Assembly: GCF_013186535.1 (NCBI RefSeq)
Contig: NZ_JABMCZ010000005.1
Coordinates: 1,240,001 to 1,304,000 of the forward strand
Direction of reading: 5' to 3'
DNA: 64,000 nucleotides
Source of the DNA: Nocardia terpenica
Lineage (GTDB): Bacteria; Actinomycetota; Actinomycetes; Mycobacteriales; Mycobacteriaceae
Shown here piece by piece: positions 28,922 to 37,854 of this stretch; position 1 is the first letter of the stretch; each line of letters starts with the position of its first letter. Position numbers and translations under genes: made by a program. The notes under the pieces are model-generated. The model ran no database searches. It had not been told where the DNA came from and worked only from the letters and a program-made list of their open reading frames with translations.

Positions 28922-31384
28922 TCAGTCGGCGGACAACCCGGTGAGCCGCTCCTCGATGCCGCGAATGTCGCGCTCCGCCCTGTCCTTTCGTCGGCGGATT
29001 CCCTGGACCACGTCCGCGGGAGCCTTGGCGAGGAAGTTCCGGTCGGCGAGCCTGCGGCCGGTGGCATCGAGGTCCTTCCGCGCGGTGTGGAGGTCTTTCT
29101 CCAGGCGTCTGCGTTCGGCGTCGACATCGATGGCCCGGGACAGGTCGATTTCGATGCGGGACCGGCCGATCGGCAGTGTCGCCGTCGGCCGGAAGTCCGC
29201 ACCGGGGGAATCGAGGCGCGCCAGCCGCCGGATGGCGGCTTCGTGTGCGGACAGTGCCGCGGTGAGCTCGAGCCGGGCGGGCACGGTCCGGCTGGCCGGG
29301 ATGCGCTGCTCGGAGCGGAACCGCCGGATCTCGCCGATGAACCCTTGCACCGCAACGACTTCCGTCTCCGCCGTCGGATCGCGGAATCCGGTGTCGGTGG
29401 GCCAGGCGGCGATCACCACGGACTCGCCGCCGGTGAGGGTGGTCCACAGCTGTTCGGTGACGAACGGGATGATCGGGTGCAGCAGCCGCAGGAGCGTATC
29501 CAGGACGTGCCCGAGCACTCGACGGGTTTTTGCGGAATTGGGCTGGGCAAGTGCGGGTTTGGCCAGCTCGAGGTACCAGGCGAAGATCTCGTCCCACGCG
29601 AAGTGGTAGAGCAGGTCGGCCGCCTTCGCGAACTGATAGTCGTCGAGGTAGGCGTCGGTCTCGGTGACAATCCTGTTGAGCCGCGACAGAATCCAGCGAT
29701 CGAGTGTCGGAAGCTGCTCGGCCGCAGGAAGTCCCCCGTCGACCGTAGCTCCGTTGAGGAGTGCGAAGCGGGTGGCATTCCAGATCTTGGTGGTGAAGTT
29801 GCGCGCACCCGCCACGGACTCCTCGGCAATCGGGGCGTCCGCGCCGGGATTGGCGGCACGGGCGAGGGCGAAGCGCAGGGCGTCGGTGCCGTAGGTGTCC
29901 ATCCAGTCGTCGGGGTCGACGACATTGCCGAACGATTTGGACATCTTCCGGCCGTTCCCGTCGCGCACCATGCCGTGCAACGCGATCGCCCCGAACGGCG
30001 GCGTCTGTCCGTCGCTGATGTAGAGGCCGAACATCATCATTCGCGCGACCCAGAAGAACATCAGGTCGTATCCGGTGAACAGCACGCTGTTCGGATAGAA
30101 CTTCGCCAGCGCCTCGGTCCGCTCCGGCCAGCCCAGCGTCGAGAACGGCCACAGTCCCGAGGAGAACCAGGTGTCGAGCACATCGGGATCCTGCGTCCAG
30201 CCCTGCCCCGCGGGTGGCGTCTCGCCGGGGCCCAGGCACACGGTCTCCCCCTCGGGGCCGTACCAGACGGGGATGCGGTGCCCCCACCACAGCTGCCGCG
30301 AGATACACCAGTCGCGCATATTGTCCACCCACGCGAAGTACCGAGATGCCAAGGCGTCCGGATGAATTCGCACCCGCCCGTCGCGAACCGCATCCCCCGC
30401 CATCCGCGCGAGCGGAGCCACCCGCACCCACCACTGCAACGATTGCCGAGGTTCGACGGCGGTGCCGCAGCGGGAGCAGTGCCCCACCGCATGCCCGTAC
30501 GGCCGCTGCTCGGCGACGATCCGCCCCTCCTCCCGCAGGGCCGCCACGATGGCGGCCCGAGCCTCGAACCGATCCAATCCCTGGAACGGCCCGTGCGCGG
30601 TGATCGCGCCGAGTTCGTCGAGCACCGTCAGCGACGGCAGCCCATGCCGCCGCCCGATCTCGAAATCGTTCGGATCGTGCGCCGGGGTGACTTTGACTGC
30701 GCCGGTACCGAATTCGGGATCCACGTGCTCGTCGGCGTCGCCGTACCGAATCGACACCAACTCCCCGTCGACATCCCGATAGTCGACCTCGATATCCGAC
30801 AACGCCGTAGCACACCGCGGACACCAGTTGATAATGCGCTCCGCCCGATAGATCAGCCCATCGTCGAAGAGCCGCTTGAAGATCGTCTGCACCGCCCGCG
30901 ACAACCCATCGTCCAGAGTGAACCGCTCCCGCCCCCAATCCACCCCGTCCCCCAGCCGCCGCATCTGCCGCACAATCTGCTCCCCCGACCTCCCGGCCGA
31001 CTCCCACACCCGCTCGGCAAACCGCTCCCGCCCGAGATCGTGCCGAGACAGCCCCTCCCCCACCAACTCCCGCTCAACGGTGTTCTGCGTAGAAATCCCC
31101 CCATGATCCATCCCCGGCAACCACAAGGTCTCGAACCCCCGCATCCGCCTCCACCGAGCCAGCACATCGATCAGCGTGTGCTCGAACGCATGCCCCACAT
31201 GCAGCCGCCCGTTCACATTCGGCGGCGGAATAACAATGGAGTACGCGTCTTTCCCACTCCCCGAATCCGCCCGAAAGTACCCACCCGCTACCCACCGCTC
31301 ATACAGTCCCCGCTCCATCTCCGCCGGTACAAACGTAGTCGGCAGCGTCGAAGTGATCCTGTCTGTGCGATGGTCATCGGTCAT
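28922..31384 (-). CDS. valS: Valyl-tRNA synthetase (possibly a second copy)
   Basis: 820-residue class I synthetase. HVGH at residues 62-65 is the HIGH motif and KMSKS is near residue 478 (GRKMSKSFGNVVDP). The editing CP1 domain is present (KVTPAHDPNDFEIGRRHGL), as are a zinc-knuckle-like CPRC and CSRC and the C-terminal coiled coil (ERRRLEKDLHTARKDLDATGRRL). The substrate-site segment reads GMDHGGISTQNTVE, where most ValRS have DHAGIATQ. It is not followed by folC, the usual actinobacterial neighbour of valS, so it may be a paralogue with a special role such as inhibitor tolerance. A small ORF lies 65 bp upstream on the same strand. Confidence 0.9.
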   Translation of the reverse strand: MTDDHRTDRITSTLPTTFVPAEMERGLYERWVAGGYFRADSGSGKDAYSIVIPPPNVNGRLHVGHAFEHTLIDVLARWRRMRGFETLWLPGMDHGGISTQNTVERELVGEGLSRHDLGRERFAERVWESAGRSGEQIVRQMRRLGDGVDWGRERFTLDDGLSRAVQTIFKRLFDDGLIYRAERIINWCPRCATALSDIEVDYRDVDGELVSIRYGDADEHVDPEFGTGAVKVTPAHDPNDFEIGRRHGLPSLTVLDELGAITAHGPFQGLDRFEARAAIVAALREEGRIVAEQRPYGHAVGHCSRCGTAVEPRQSLQWWVRVAPLARMAGDAVRDGRVRIHPDALASRYFAWVDNMRDWCISRQLWWGHRIPVWYGPEGETVCLGPGETPPAGQGWTQDPDVLDTWFSSGLWPFSTLGWPERTEALAKFYPNSVLFTGYDLMFFWVARMMMFGLYISDGQTPPFGAIALHGMVRDGNGRKMSKSFGNVVDPDDWMDTYGTDALRFALARAANPGADAPIAEESVAGARNFTTKIWNATRFALLNGATVDGGLPAAEQLPTLDRWILSRLNRIVTETDAYLDDYQFAKAADLLYHFAWDEIFAWYLELAKPALAQPNSAKTRRVLGHVLDTLLRLLHPIIPFVTEQLWTTLTGGESVVIAAWPTDTGFRDPTAETEVVAVQGFIGEIRRFRSEQRIPASRTVPARLELTAALSAHEAAIRRLARLDSPGADFRPTATLPIGRSRIEIDLSRAIDVDAERRRLEKDLHTARKDLDATGRRLADRNFLAKAPADVVQGIRRRKDRAERDIRGIEERLTGLSAD

Positions 31385-31449
31385 AGTCCGGCAGCATATG
31401 ACCGCTCCACCGACGGATTCACCTGCTTTTCCGCCCAGGCCCGGACGGC

Positions 31450-31656
31450 TCACCCCGCCACATCGGCGCTGCCCCGCCGTTCCGAGACCGCCGAATCGCC
31501 ACCGTCTGCATCGGTGCCGCCGTGCGCCCTGCCCGCGGCCAGGGCGCAGTCGTGCAGTTGGAGGTAAACCCCAGGATTGTCCTCGTCGTCATCGTCGTAG
31601 GCAGCGACTTGCAGCATCCCACCGGGGAAGAAGAACGTCCTCGAACGTGCGGTCAT
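31450..31656 (-). CDS. Small acidic hypothetical protein, 68 aa
   Basis: Begins at ATG 31656 with GAGGAG five bases upstream. The sequence opens MTARSRTFFFPGGMLQVAAY, continues DDDDEDNPGVYLQLHD, and the tail is Gly/Ala/Asp-rich. No family recognised. It is probably co-transcribed with valS, which starts 65 bp downstream. The start is divergent from the three-gene cassette at 31909, and the 252-bp gap (31657-31908) must contain promoters for both directions. Confidence 0.6.
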   Translation of the reverse strand: MTARSRTFFFPGGMLQVAAYDDDDEDNPGVYLQLHDCALAAGRAHGGTDADGGDSAVSERRGSADVAG

Positions 31657-31908
31657 ACCGACTCCTCTACGTCCCGCGCAGCTGGTGAGGCAGCTCAGGA
31701 CCGGGAGTCCGTCCAGCCGATCGAATCGGTTGGGGCTCTACCAGAGCCCTGAGCAACGTAGCGAAGCTAAGCGTCCGAGACCGAAGCCGTCCAGTATCTT
31801 GCTCCATCTTGCTCAAATCGACTGAACTGGCCACATCCTCGTCGAATCGAGAGACTATAGACGGAGCGTGGGAAAACTTACGCACAGAATCGGATTGGGG
31901 GAAAGATC

Positions 31909-32238
31909 ATGCAACTGATATTCCTCGGCAAGGGCGGCTCCGACGTAGGCGAATGCCCGACCTTGTACGCAACCGACAACGGCAACTACCTCGTGCAGGG
32001 CTGGCAGACGGGGGAGGTGGGTACCATCGAAATCCCCCATCTTCTCACCGGATTCGCCGAGCCGGGCACCTTCATCGGTGCCGAGCTCGTCGACACCGGG
32101 CGGGGAACATTCAGGCTCACCGGTCGGCCGGTCACCGATTGTGAGACGCTGAATCAACTCGATCTAGCTGGGAACGAAGCGGCTGTTGAGGTCCCCAAGG
32201 GAGAGCAGAGGTTCTACGGTGCAACTACTGCCGCGTGA
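31909..32238 (+). CDS. Hypothetical protein, first gene of an HTH/DUF6879 cassette
   Basis: 109 residues, no catalytic motif. Sequence such as PTLYATDNGNYLVQGWQTGE and IEIPHLLTGFAEPGTFI is recognised from small actinobacterial proteins that precede DUF6879 genes. GGGGGAAAG four bases before the ATG is a strong ribosome site. TATAGA at about 31856 could be a -10 box. It overlaps the next gene by 20 nt. Function unknown; position suggests co-action with the two genes that follow. Confidence 0.7.
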   Translation: MQLIFLGKGGSDVGECPTLYATDNGNYLVQGWQTGEVGTIEIPHLLTGFAEPGTFIGAELVDTGRGTFRLTGRPVTDCETLNQLDLAGNEAAVEVPKGEQRFYGATTAA

Positions 32239-32755
32239 CTCGTCACTTTGGGTCGATCTTTTCCGGGACTGCAAGAACGACGCATTCCATCTCGAGACGA
32301 AAGACTCCTACGGGGTGCCGGAGGAGTCGGATCGCATCCGGCGGTTCCTGGAGGGGCTACCGCCACTGCCCGATTCGTACAAGAACAGCTGGACCGAGCT
32401 CATCCGGGAGTCGACCTCACGCGGTGTTTCCGTGAGCCGGGTCCGAGTCGTCACTGTGCCGCACAGTGACTATCAGCGCTGGCTGTTGTCGGTTACCGGT
32501 AGCAATGTCGCAGCCGGGGAAGATATCCGGTACGCGCCGCGGCATGTCGCCGGGGACGTACCGACCGACGACTGGTGGCTTATGGATAATCAGCTGGTCG
32601 CTTACAACCTCGTCGACGGCGCCGGAGCTCCGGCCGGTCTCGCGGTGACTACCGATCCCGGAATTGTCGCCTACTGCCGGAGTGTGCGAGAGCGGCTCTG
32701 GGAGTTGGCAATTCCGTATGCTGATTATGTTCGAGGCGAGCCCATCCAGCAGTGA
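32219..32755 (+). CDS. DUF6879-family protein
   Basis: 178 residues from GTG 32219, with AGAGG upstream inside the preceding gene. The family pattern is visible: FRDCKNDAFHLETKDSYGVPEE, VSRVRVVTVPHSDYQRWLL, EDIRYAPRH, and DDWWLMDNQLVAYN near the C-terminus. The fold resembles a phosphatase/kinase-like or DUF397-associated sensor, but the role is not known. Its stop overlaps the start of the HTH-DUF5753 regulator (GTGA), so the two are translated together. Confidence 0.8.
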   Translation: MQLLPRDSSLWVDLFRDCKNDAFHLETKDSYGVPEESDRIRRFLEGLPPLPDSYKNSWTELIRESTSRGVSVSRVRVVTVPHSDYQRWLLSVTGSNVAAGEDIRYAPRHVAGDVPTDDWWLMDNQLVAYNLVDGAGAPAGLAVTTDPGIVAYCRSVRERLWELAIPYADYVRGEPIQQ

Positions 32756-33600
32756 CAAGTAGCGTTCATGAGGCACGGGAAGCTCTCGGGGCACGACTCC
32801 GAGAGCTTCGCCGTGGTGCCGGGCTGTCCGGCCGCCAGCTGGCGGACCTGTCGGGATGGCACGAATCCAAGGTGTCCAAGATCGAGTACGGCCGGACCAA
32901 ACCGACCACCGCCGATGTCCGCGCGTACTGTGAGTACACCGGATCGGGCGATCAGCTTCCCGACCTTCTCGCCACCCTGCACCACATCGACACCGCGTAC
33001 ATGGAATGGCGGCGTGCCCTCGGCTCCGGGCTCGCGCAAAGGCAGCAGAAGTATCTGAAGCTGGAAGCAGAGGCTACATTCATTCGTAACTATCAGCCGC
33101 AGATCGTTCCGGGCCTGCTGCAAACAGCGGAGTACGCCGAAGCCAAGTTGCGACGGGCTATGGAATTCCATGGCATTCCAGTCGATCTGGACGCGGGCGT
33201 AGCCAAACGCATGGAGCGACAGCAGATCCTCTATCAAAGAACTCGCCGGTTCCACTTCCTGATCGGTGAGCAGTCGCTGCGGACCACGGTAGGTGACGAT
33301 GCAGTGATGACCGGGCAGTTGGACAGATTGCATGCGATCATCGGCATGCCTCGAGTGACCCTTGGAATCATCCCGGCCGAAACGGAAGCGCTCGTCGTCG
33401 CGAACAGCTTCGGGATGTACGACAATCGCCTCGTCCTTGTCGAAAGCGTCAGCGCGGAGCTGCGCATCACACAGCCACGAGAAATCGCTCTGTACGGTCG
33501 CGCATTCGATGTATTGGCGAACCAGGCGGTGACCGGAGAGACGGCCCGGGAGCTTATTCGGAAGGCACTCGATAGGCGGAGCAGGAAGTCACATGCTTGA
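32752..33600 (+). CDS. XRE HTH regulator with DUF5753
   Basis: 282 residues from GTG 32752. HTH at about 12-60 (LRELRRGAGLSGRQLADLSG, then WHESKVSKIEYGR). The DUF5753 sensor half follows: YLKLEAEATFIRNYQPQIVPGLLQTAEYA, RTRRFHFLIGEQSL, LGIIPAETEALVVANSFGMYD. Such regulators are abundant in Streptomyces and Nocardia and usually act with a small partner protein. It ends 10 bp from the convergent recX. Confidence 0.9.
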   Translation: MTSSVHEAREALGARLRELRRGAGLSGRQLADLSGWHESKVSKIEYGRTKPTTADVRAYCEYTGSGDQLPDLLATLHHIDTAYMEWRRALGSGLAQRQQKYLKLEAEATFIRNYQPQIVPGLLQTAEYAEAKLRRAMEFHGIPVDLDAGVAKRMERQQILYQRTRRFHFLIGEQSLRTTVGDDAVMTGQLDRLHAIIGMPRVTLGIIPAETEALVVANSFGMYDNRLVLVESVSAELRITQPREIALYGRAFDVLANQAVTGETARELIRKALDRRSRKSHA

Positions 33601-33610
33601 TCTCGGAGAT

Positions 33611-34630
33611 TCAGGTGTCGGACGCTGCTGCCAGTTCCTCCCGCACCACCGAGTAGGCAACGGATTGGCTGAAGCCCCGGCGGGCGAGCATGCCCACCAG
33701 GCGGCGAGTTGCCTTGTCGCGGTCCAGGTCTCGCGGGAGGGTGCGGATTTTGCGGCGGACCAGGTCGGCGGCGGTGTCGTGGTCGTCGGGGGCGACGGAG
33801 GGTTTGTTCTCGGTGGGGCGGGTCGGCGCAGGGGTGCTTTCGAAACCGGCCTCGGCGAGTTCGGCCAGGACTACCGAATGGGCCGTGGAGGGGTTGTAGC
33901 CGCGGCGGGCGAGCATGCCTACCAGGCGGCGGATTGCCTTGTCGCGGTCGAGGTCTCGGGGGAGGGTCTGGAGTTTGCGGCGGACGAGGTCGGTGGCGCG
34001 GGCTTGTTCGTCGGCGGGGGTGACCGTGGACAGGGCGGGTTCGGCGTGTTCGGGGGCTATGCCTTTGCGGTGTAGTTCTAGGGCCAGGGCCTTCTTGCCT
34101 TTGCCCGAGTAGGTGTGGCGGGAGTGCACCCACTGTTCGGCGAAGGCGGCGTCGTCGATCAGGCCGACCTCGGTGAGGCGGGTGAGGGTGCGTTCGATGA
34201 CCTCGGGCGCGAAACCCTTGGCCGTCAGCTTGTCCGCGAGTTCGGCGCGGCTGCGCGCACGATCGGTCAGCAGGCGTAGACAGACATCCTTGGCCTGCGC
34301 CTCGGTGCCGCCGCCCGGGGAAGTCCTGCGGCCGTGGGCGTCGGATTCCTCCCGATCCGACGCCGAACGGCCCTGGCCGCGAAGGCTTCTCGCTCCCTCG
34401 ATACGAGCGGGATCGGGCTCGACCGACGGGTGCGGCCCATCGTCGGAGCGCCATAATCCGCTCGACCCCTCGGAATCCCTGCGCCGCTTCGGGCGGGGGT
34501 GGGAGCGAGTGGGACGGCCGCCGGTGGCTTCCATATCGGCCAGCTGCCGGCGGAGCCGTTCCACCGCTTCGAGCCGAGTCGCGTCGAGGCTCGGTGACGA
34601 CCCCGGCCCCGACGCTTCCCGGTCCGGCAT
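33611..34630 (-). CDS. recX: RecX regulator with a duplicated C-terminal module
   Basis: 339 residues, much longer than the usual 150-230. RecX binds the RecA filament and inhibits it. An N-terminal extension of about 110 polar residues precedes the standard RecX helical repeats (CLRLLTDRARSRAELADKL, IDDAAFAEQWVHSR, GKKALALELHRKGI). The last repeat is then present twice: residues 211-261 and 286-336 are nearly the same (LVRRKxxTLPRDLDRDKAxR, then RLVGMLARRG), separated by a Pro/Thr-rich linker. It follows recA after 3 bp and is therefore under the same SOS control. Confidence 0.9.
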   Translation of the reverse strand: MPDREASGPGSSPSLDATRLEAVERLRRQLADMEATGGRPTRSHPRPKRRRDSEGSSGLWRSDDGPHPSVEPDPARIEGARSLRGQGRSASDREESDAHGRRTSPGGGTEAQAKDVCLRLLTDRARSRAELADKLTAKGFAPEVIERTLTRLTEVGLIDDAAFAEQWVHSRHTYSGKGKKALALELHRKGIAPEHAEPALSTVTPADEQARATDLVRRKLQTLPRDLDRDKAIRRLVGMLARRGYNPSTAHSVVLAELAEAGFESTPAPTRPTENKPSVAPDDHDTAADLVRRKIRTLPRDLDRDKATRRLVGMLARRGFSQSVAYSVVREELAAASDT

Positions 34631-34633
34631 CGG

Positions 34634-35677
34634 TTAGAAGTCGACGGGCGCCTCGGCACCCGCGTCTGCGGTGACATCGGCACCGATACCGAGCTTTTCC
34701 TTGATCTTCTTCTCGATCTCGTCGCGCACGTCGGTGTTCTCCAGCAGGAACTTGCGCGCGTTCTCCTTGCCCTGGCCGAGCTGGTCGCCCTCGTAGGTGT
34801 ACCAGGAGCCGGACTTGCGGATGAAGCCCTGGTCGACACCCATGTCGATGATCGAGCCCTCCTTGGAGATGCCCACGCCGTACAGGATGTCGAACTCGGC
34901 CTGCTTGAACGGCGGCGAGACCTTGTTCTTGACGACCTTGACGCGGGTGCGGTTGCCGACCGCGTCGGTGCCGTCCTTCAGGGTCTCGATGCGCCGGATG
35001 TCCAGGCGCACCGACGCGTAGAACTTCAGCGCCTTACCACCGGTGGTGGTCTCGGGGGAGCCGAACATGACGCCGATCTTCTCGCGCAGCTGGTTGATGA
35101 AGATGGCGGTGGTGCCGGAGTTGTTCAACGCGCTGGTCATCTTGCGCAGGGCCTGGCTCATCAGGCGGGCCTGCAGGCCGACGTGGCTGTCGCCCATCTC
35201 GCCCTCGATCTCGGCGCGGGGCACCAGGGCGGCCACCGAGTCGATGACGATGATGTCCAGCGCGCCGGAACGCACCAGCATGTCGGCGATTTCGAGCGCC
35301 TGCTCGCCGGTGTCGGGCTGGGAGACCAGCAGGGCGTCGGTGTCGACGCCGAGCTTGCGGGCGTAGTCCGGGTCCAGGGCGTGCTCGGCGTCGATGAAGG
35401 CCGCGACGCCGCCGTTGGCCTGCGCGTTGGCGATGGCGTGCAGGGCGAGCGTGCTCTTACCCGAGGATTCCGGACCGTAGATCTCCACGATGCGACCGCG
35501 CGGCAGGCCGCCGAGGCCCAGGGCCACGTCCAGCGATATAGAGCCCGTCGGGATCACCGAGATGGGCTGGTGCGCCTCTTCTCCCAGACGCATGACCGCG
35601 CCCTTGCCGAAGCTCTTCTCGACCTGCGCGAGCGCGAGCTCGAGCGCCTTGTCGCGGTCGTAGGCCTGTGGTGCCAT
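34634..35677 (-). CDS. recA: Recombinase RecA
   Basis: 347 residues. ATP-dependent strand exchange and LexA co-protease. Walker A GPESSGKST (68-76), Walker B LDIIVIDSVAAL, the L1/L2 loops (EIEGEMGDSHVG; EKIGVMFGSPETTTGGKAL), and the Gln in INQLR. No intein, unlike M. tuberculosis RecA. The acidic C-terminal tail is short. An SOS box lies about 100 bp upstream. recX follows after 3 bp. Confidence 0.98.
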   Translation of the reverse strand: MAPQAYDRDKALELALAQVEKSFGKGAVMRLGEEAHQPISVIPTGSISLDVALGLGGLPRGRIVEIYGPESSGKSTLALHAIANAQANGGVAAFIDAEHALDPDYARKLGVDTDALLVSQPDTGEQALEIADMLVRSGALDIIVIDSVAALVPRAEIEGEMGDSHVGLQARLMSQALRKMTSALNNSGTTAIFINQLREKIGVMFGSPETTTGGKALKFYASVRLDIRRIETLKDGTDAVGNRTRVKVVKNKVSPPFKQAEFDILYGVGISKEGSIIDMGVDQGFIRKSGSWYTYEGDQLGQGKENARKFLLENTDVRDEIEKKIKEKLGIGADVTADAGAEAPVDF

Positions 35678-35770
35678 CGTGTGGTTCCCCTTCTCGCCGG
35701 GTGGGTCTCGTGGTGTGGTTGGCGCCCACGTTAGAGGGCGGCACCGACAAGTTCTGCGGGCAAGCTTAGA

Positions 35771-35784
35771 CGAACACCTGTTCG
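35771..35784. promoter_or_regulatory. SOS (LexA) box upstream of recA
   Basis: CGAACACCTGTTCG fits the actinobacterial LexA consensus CGAAC-N4-GTTCG perfectly and lies 94 bp before the recA ATG. It implies DNA-damage induction of recA-recX. Confidence 0.9.
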
Positions 35785-35835
35785 AGGCAAGCGACGCGCC
35801 CGCGAACACGCGAAACCCGCCCCGCAATCGGCGTG

Positions 35836-36888
35836 CTATCGGCGTGGCGGCTCGGGCACCAGGGTGACCCGGTCGGCGTTCACCAGCGCCTGGGCCTGTT
35901 TCAGCGTCCGCAGCGCGGGGGTGACCTCGATATCGGTGATGCCCGCGATCGAGCCCAGCCGCTCGGTGACGTAGCGGTAGAGGTGGGCGGTGTCGCGGCA
36001 CACGATCGAGGCCATCAGATTGGTCGGGCCGGTGGTCGCGGCGACGAAGGCGACCTCGCGATGTTCGGCGATGGCGCTGCCCACCGCCTCGAGGTCGGCC
36101 GGGCGGGCCCGCAGCCACAGCGACGCCCGCACCCCGTACCCCATCTTCTCGGTGGCGAAATCCAGGTCGAAATACAGCACCCCGGACTCCGCGAGCTCGT
36201 GCATGCGGCGCGCGACTCGCGTTGGGCTCCAGCCCGTTTCGGCGGCGAGCTGGGCGTAGGGCGCGCGGCCGTCGCGGGCCAGCACCGCGAGCATGGCGGT
36301 GTCGGCGGCCGACAGGTCCACCGGTGCGGGCGGTCCGTCGTCGCGGACCGGCGGGCGCTCGCCCAGGGCCCGGCGCTGCTCGGGGGTGAGCAGGCGGCCG
36401 TAGCGCGGCCACTCCTCCTCCAGCGGGAACCGGTGCATGACCTCGTGCGCGATCATCCCGGTCAGCTGCGCCGCGCGCGGGAGCGTGTGCAGCAGCAGCT
36501 CATCGCGCCGCTCGATCGACTGCGGGCGGCTCACGCAGGTCACCTCGGAGCCGGTCGACAGCAGCGACACCCAGCTCACATCCGGGAACCGGGCCAGCGA
36601 TTCGGCCAGCCGCAGCGCCCGGTCGGGGGTGGAGCGCAGCCGCAGAATCCAGCGGGTGTGCCCGAGCGGCACGGCGTTCACCAGCCCGCACACGTGGACG
36701 ATGCCGCGCCGCCGCATCGAGCGATAGCGCCGCGCCACGGTCTGTTCGGAGACGCCCAGGATCCCGGCCAGGGTGGCGAACGGGATGCGGGCGTCGCAGA
36801 CCAGGGCGTGCAGGATCTGCCGGTCGAGCAGGTCGAGGTCGGAAGATTCTTGCAGTTCTTCCACGGTCATGGGAGGAATCCGATGCAC
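35836..36888 (-). CDS. Lrp/AsnC-type regulator with two modules
   Basis: 350 residues (or 344 from ATG 36870); no good ribosome site at either. Twice the usual Lrp length and made of two complete units. HTH 1 (DRQILHALVCDARIPFATLAG, then VSEQTVARRYRSM) is followed by a RAM-like sensor domain. HTH 2 (DTAMLAVLARDGRAPYAQLA, then WSPTRVARRMHEL) is followed by a second sensor domain (VAFVAATTGPTNLMASIVCRD). Such tandem regulators are found in actinobacteria, but the ligand cannot be told. It lies 158 bp from recA on the same strand. Confidence 0.88.
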   Translation of the reverse strand: MHRIPPMTVEELQESSDLDLLDRQILHALVCDARIPFATLAGILGVSEQTVARRYRSMRRRGIVHVCGLVNAVPLGHTRWILRLRSTPDRALRLAESLARFPDVSWVSLLSTGSEVTCVSRPQSIERRDELLLHTLPRAAQLTGMIAHEVMHRFPLEEEWPRYGRLLTPEQRRALGERPPVRDDGPPAPVDLSAADTAMLAVLARDGRAPYAQLAAETGWSPTRVARRMHELAESGVLYFDLDFATEKMGYGVRASLWLRARPADLEAVGSAIAEHREVAFVAATTGPTNLMASIVCRDTAHLYRYVTERLGSIAGITDIEVTPALRTLKQAQALVNADRVTLVPEPPRR

Positions 36889-36933
36889 AGTGCGGACTGG
36901 ACAGGTGGATATTCAAGCATGATCCAGCCTGTT

Positions 36934-37827
36934 TCAGGCGGGCGGGTTGACCGGTGAGAGCTCTACCGGCCCCCAGCGCAGCGGACCGGCGCGGTCGATC
37001 GAGACCACCTCGGTGATCGTGAAGTCGATCGAGCACTGTGCGCCGGGCGCGAATGTCTCGGTGTCCCAGTTGATCTCGGCGGTTCCGGTGAGTTGCAGGA
37101 TCGCGCCGGTCCGCCAGTCGGGGATCAGCAGGCCGCAGCGGGGATCGCTGGCGATATTGCCGAGGGTCATGAACATCGAATTGCCCCGGTAGTCCGGCCA
37201 GCGCAGGTGGGCCGGTGAAAGCGCCTGCAGGAAGCCGGGACTGCCGCCGCGATGGGAGGCGTCGACATGTCCGGCGGTGTCGATGCTGCCGATGAAGAAG
37301 GTGTCCACCGACGAGATCGTCTGCTGCTGTGCGGCATTCAGCGACCGGGAGCGGACGGGCTCACCGGCGATGGTGGGGCGGAACTCCCGGATCAGCCGCC
37401 GCGAGATGTATTTGGGGCAGTTCGGGTACACCTGATCGGTGGTGATCCGGAGACCGTCGCCGGTCGGTTCGGCAAGGCCGTTGACGCGAATGCGCCGCCG
37501 CCGCTGGGGTTGCAGCGCGATCATCCCGATCGGGCGGCGGGTGCGCAGCGGTCCGGCCAGCGGGTCGCCCGGCGCCGGGTGCGCCTCGATCGCCACGGTC
37601 CGGCGGTCGACGGCGCGGGTGAACCCGGGCAACCCGATCAGCTGACTCACCCACACGCGGCCCGCGTCGTCGGCCGCCGCGACCACCACCATCGGCTGTT
37701 CGGCCAGGAATTCCGCGGCCCGATCCGGAATATCGGCCTGAATCATGCGCCCGACCTGCGCGGCAATATCGGCCTGCCCCATACGTTCCTGAACGGCGAG
37801 CTCTCCCCGGTGAAATGGTGTGGTCAT
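36934..37827 (-). CDS. Pyridoxamine 5'-phosphate oxidase-like split-barrel protein
   Basis: 297 residues with the FMN-binding split-barrel layout. FLAEQPMVVVAAADDAGRVWVSQLIG is in the first strand pair, then IGMIALQPQRRRRIRVNGLAE, TFFIGSIDTAGHVDASHRGG and NSMFMTLGNIASDPRCGLLIPDW. The duplicated barrel-like pattern suggests a two-domain member of the PPOX family. GGGAGG precedes the ATG at 37827. The exact substrate is unknown; it is unlikely to be the biosynthetic PdxH. Confidence 0.8.
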   Translation of the reverse strand: MTTPFHRGELAVQERMGQADIAAQVGRMIQADIPDRAAEFLAEQPMVVVAAADDAGRVWVSQLIGLPGFTRAVDRRTVAIEAHPAPGDPLAGPLRTRRPIGMIALQPQRRRRIRVNGLAEPTGDGLRITTDQVYPNCPKYISRRLIREFRPTIAGEPVRSRSLNAAQQQTISSVDTFFIGSIDTAGHVDASHRGGSPGFLQALSPAHLRWPDYRGNSMFMTLGNIASDPRCGLLIPDWRTGAILQLTGTAEINWDTETFAPGAQCSIDFTITEVVSIDRAGPLRWGPVELSPVNPPA

Positions 37828-37854
37828 CTCGCCCCTCCTCCCAGGGCCGCCGAC

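Noticed and set aside
29087..31567. A plus-strand frame of about 826 codons
   Set aside because: It is the antisense of valS; composition is His/Arg/Pro-rich with no recognisable domain.
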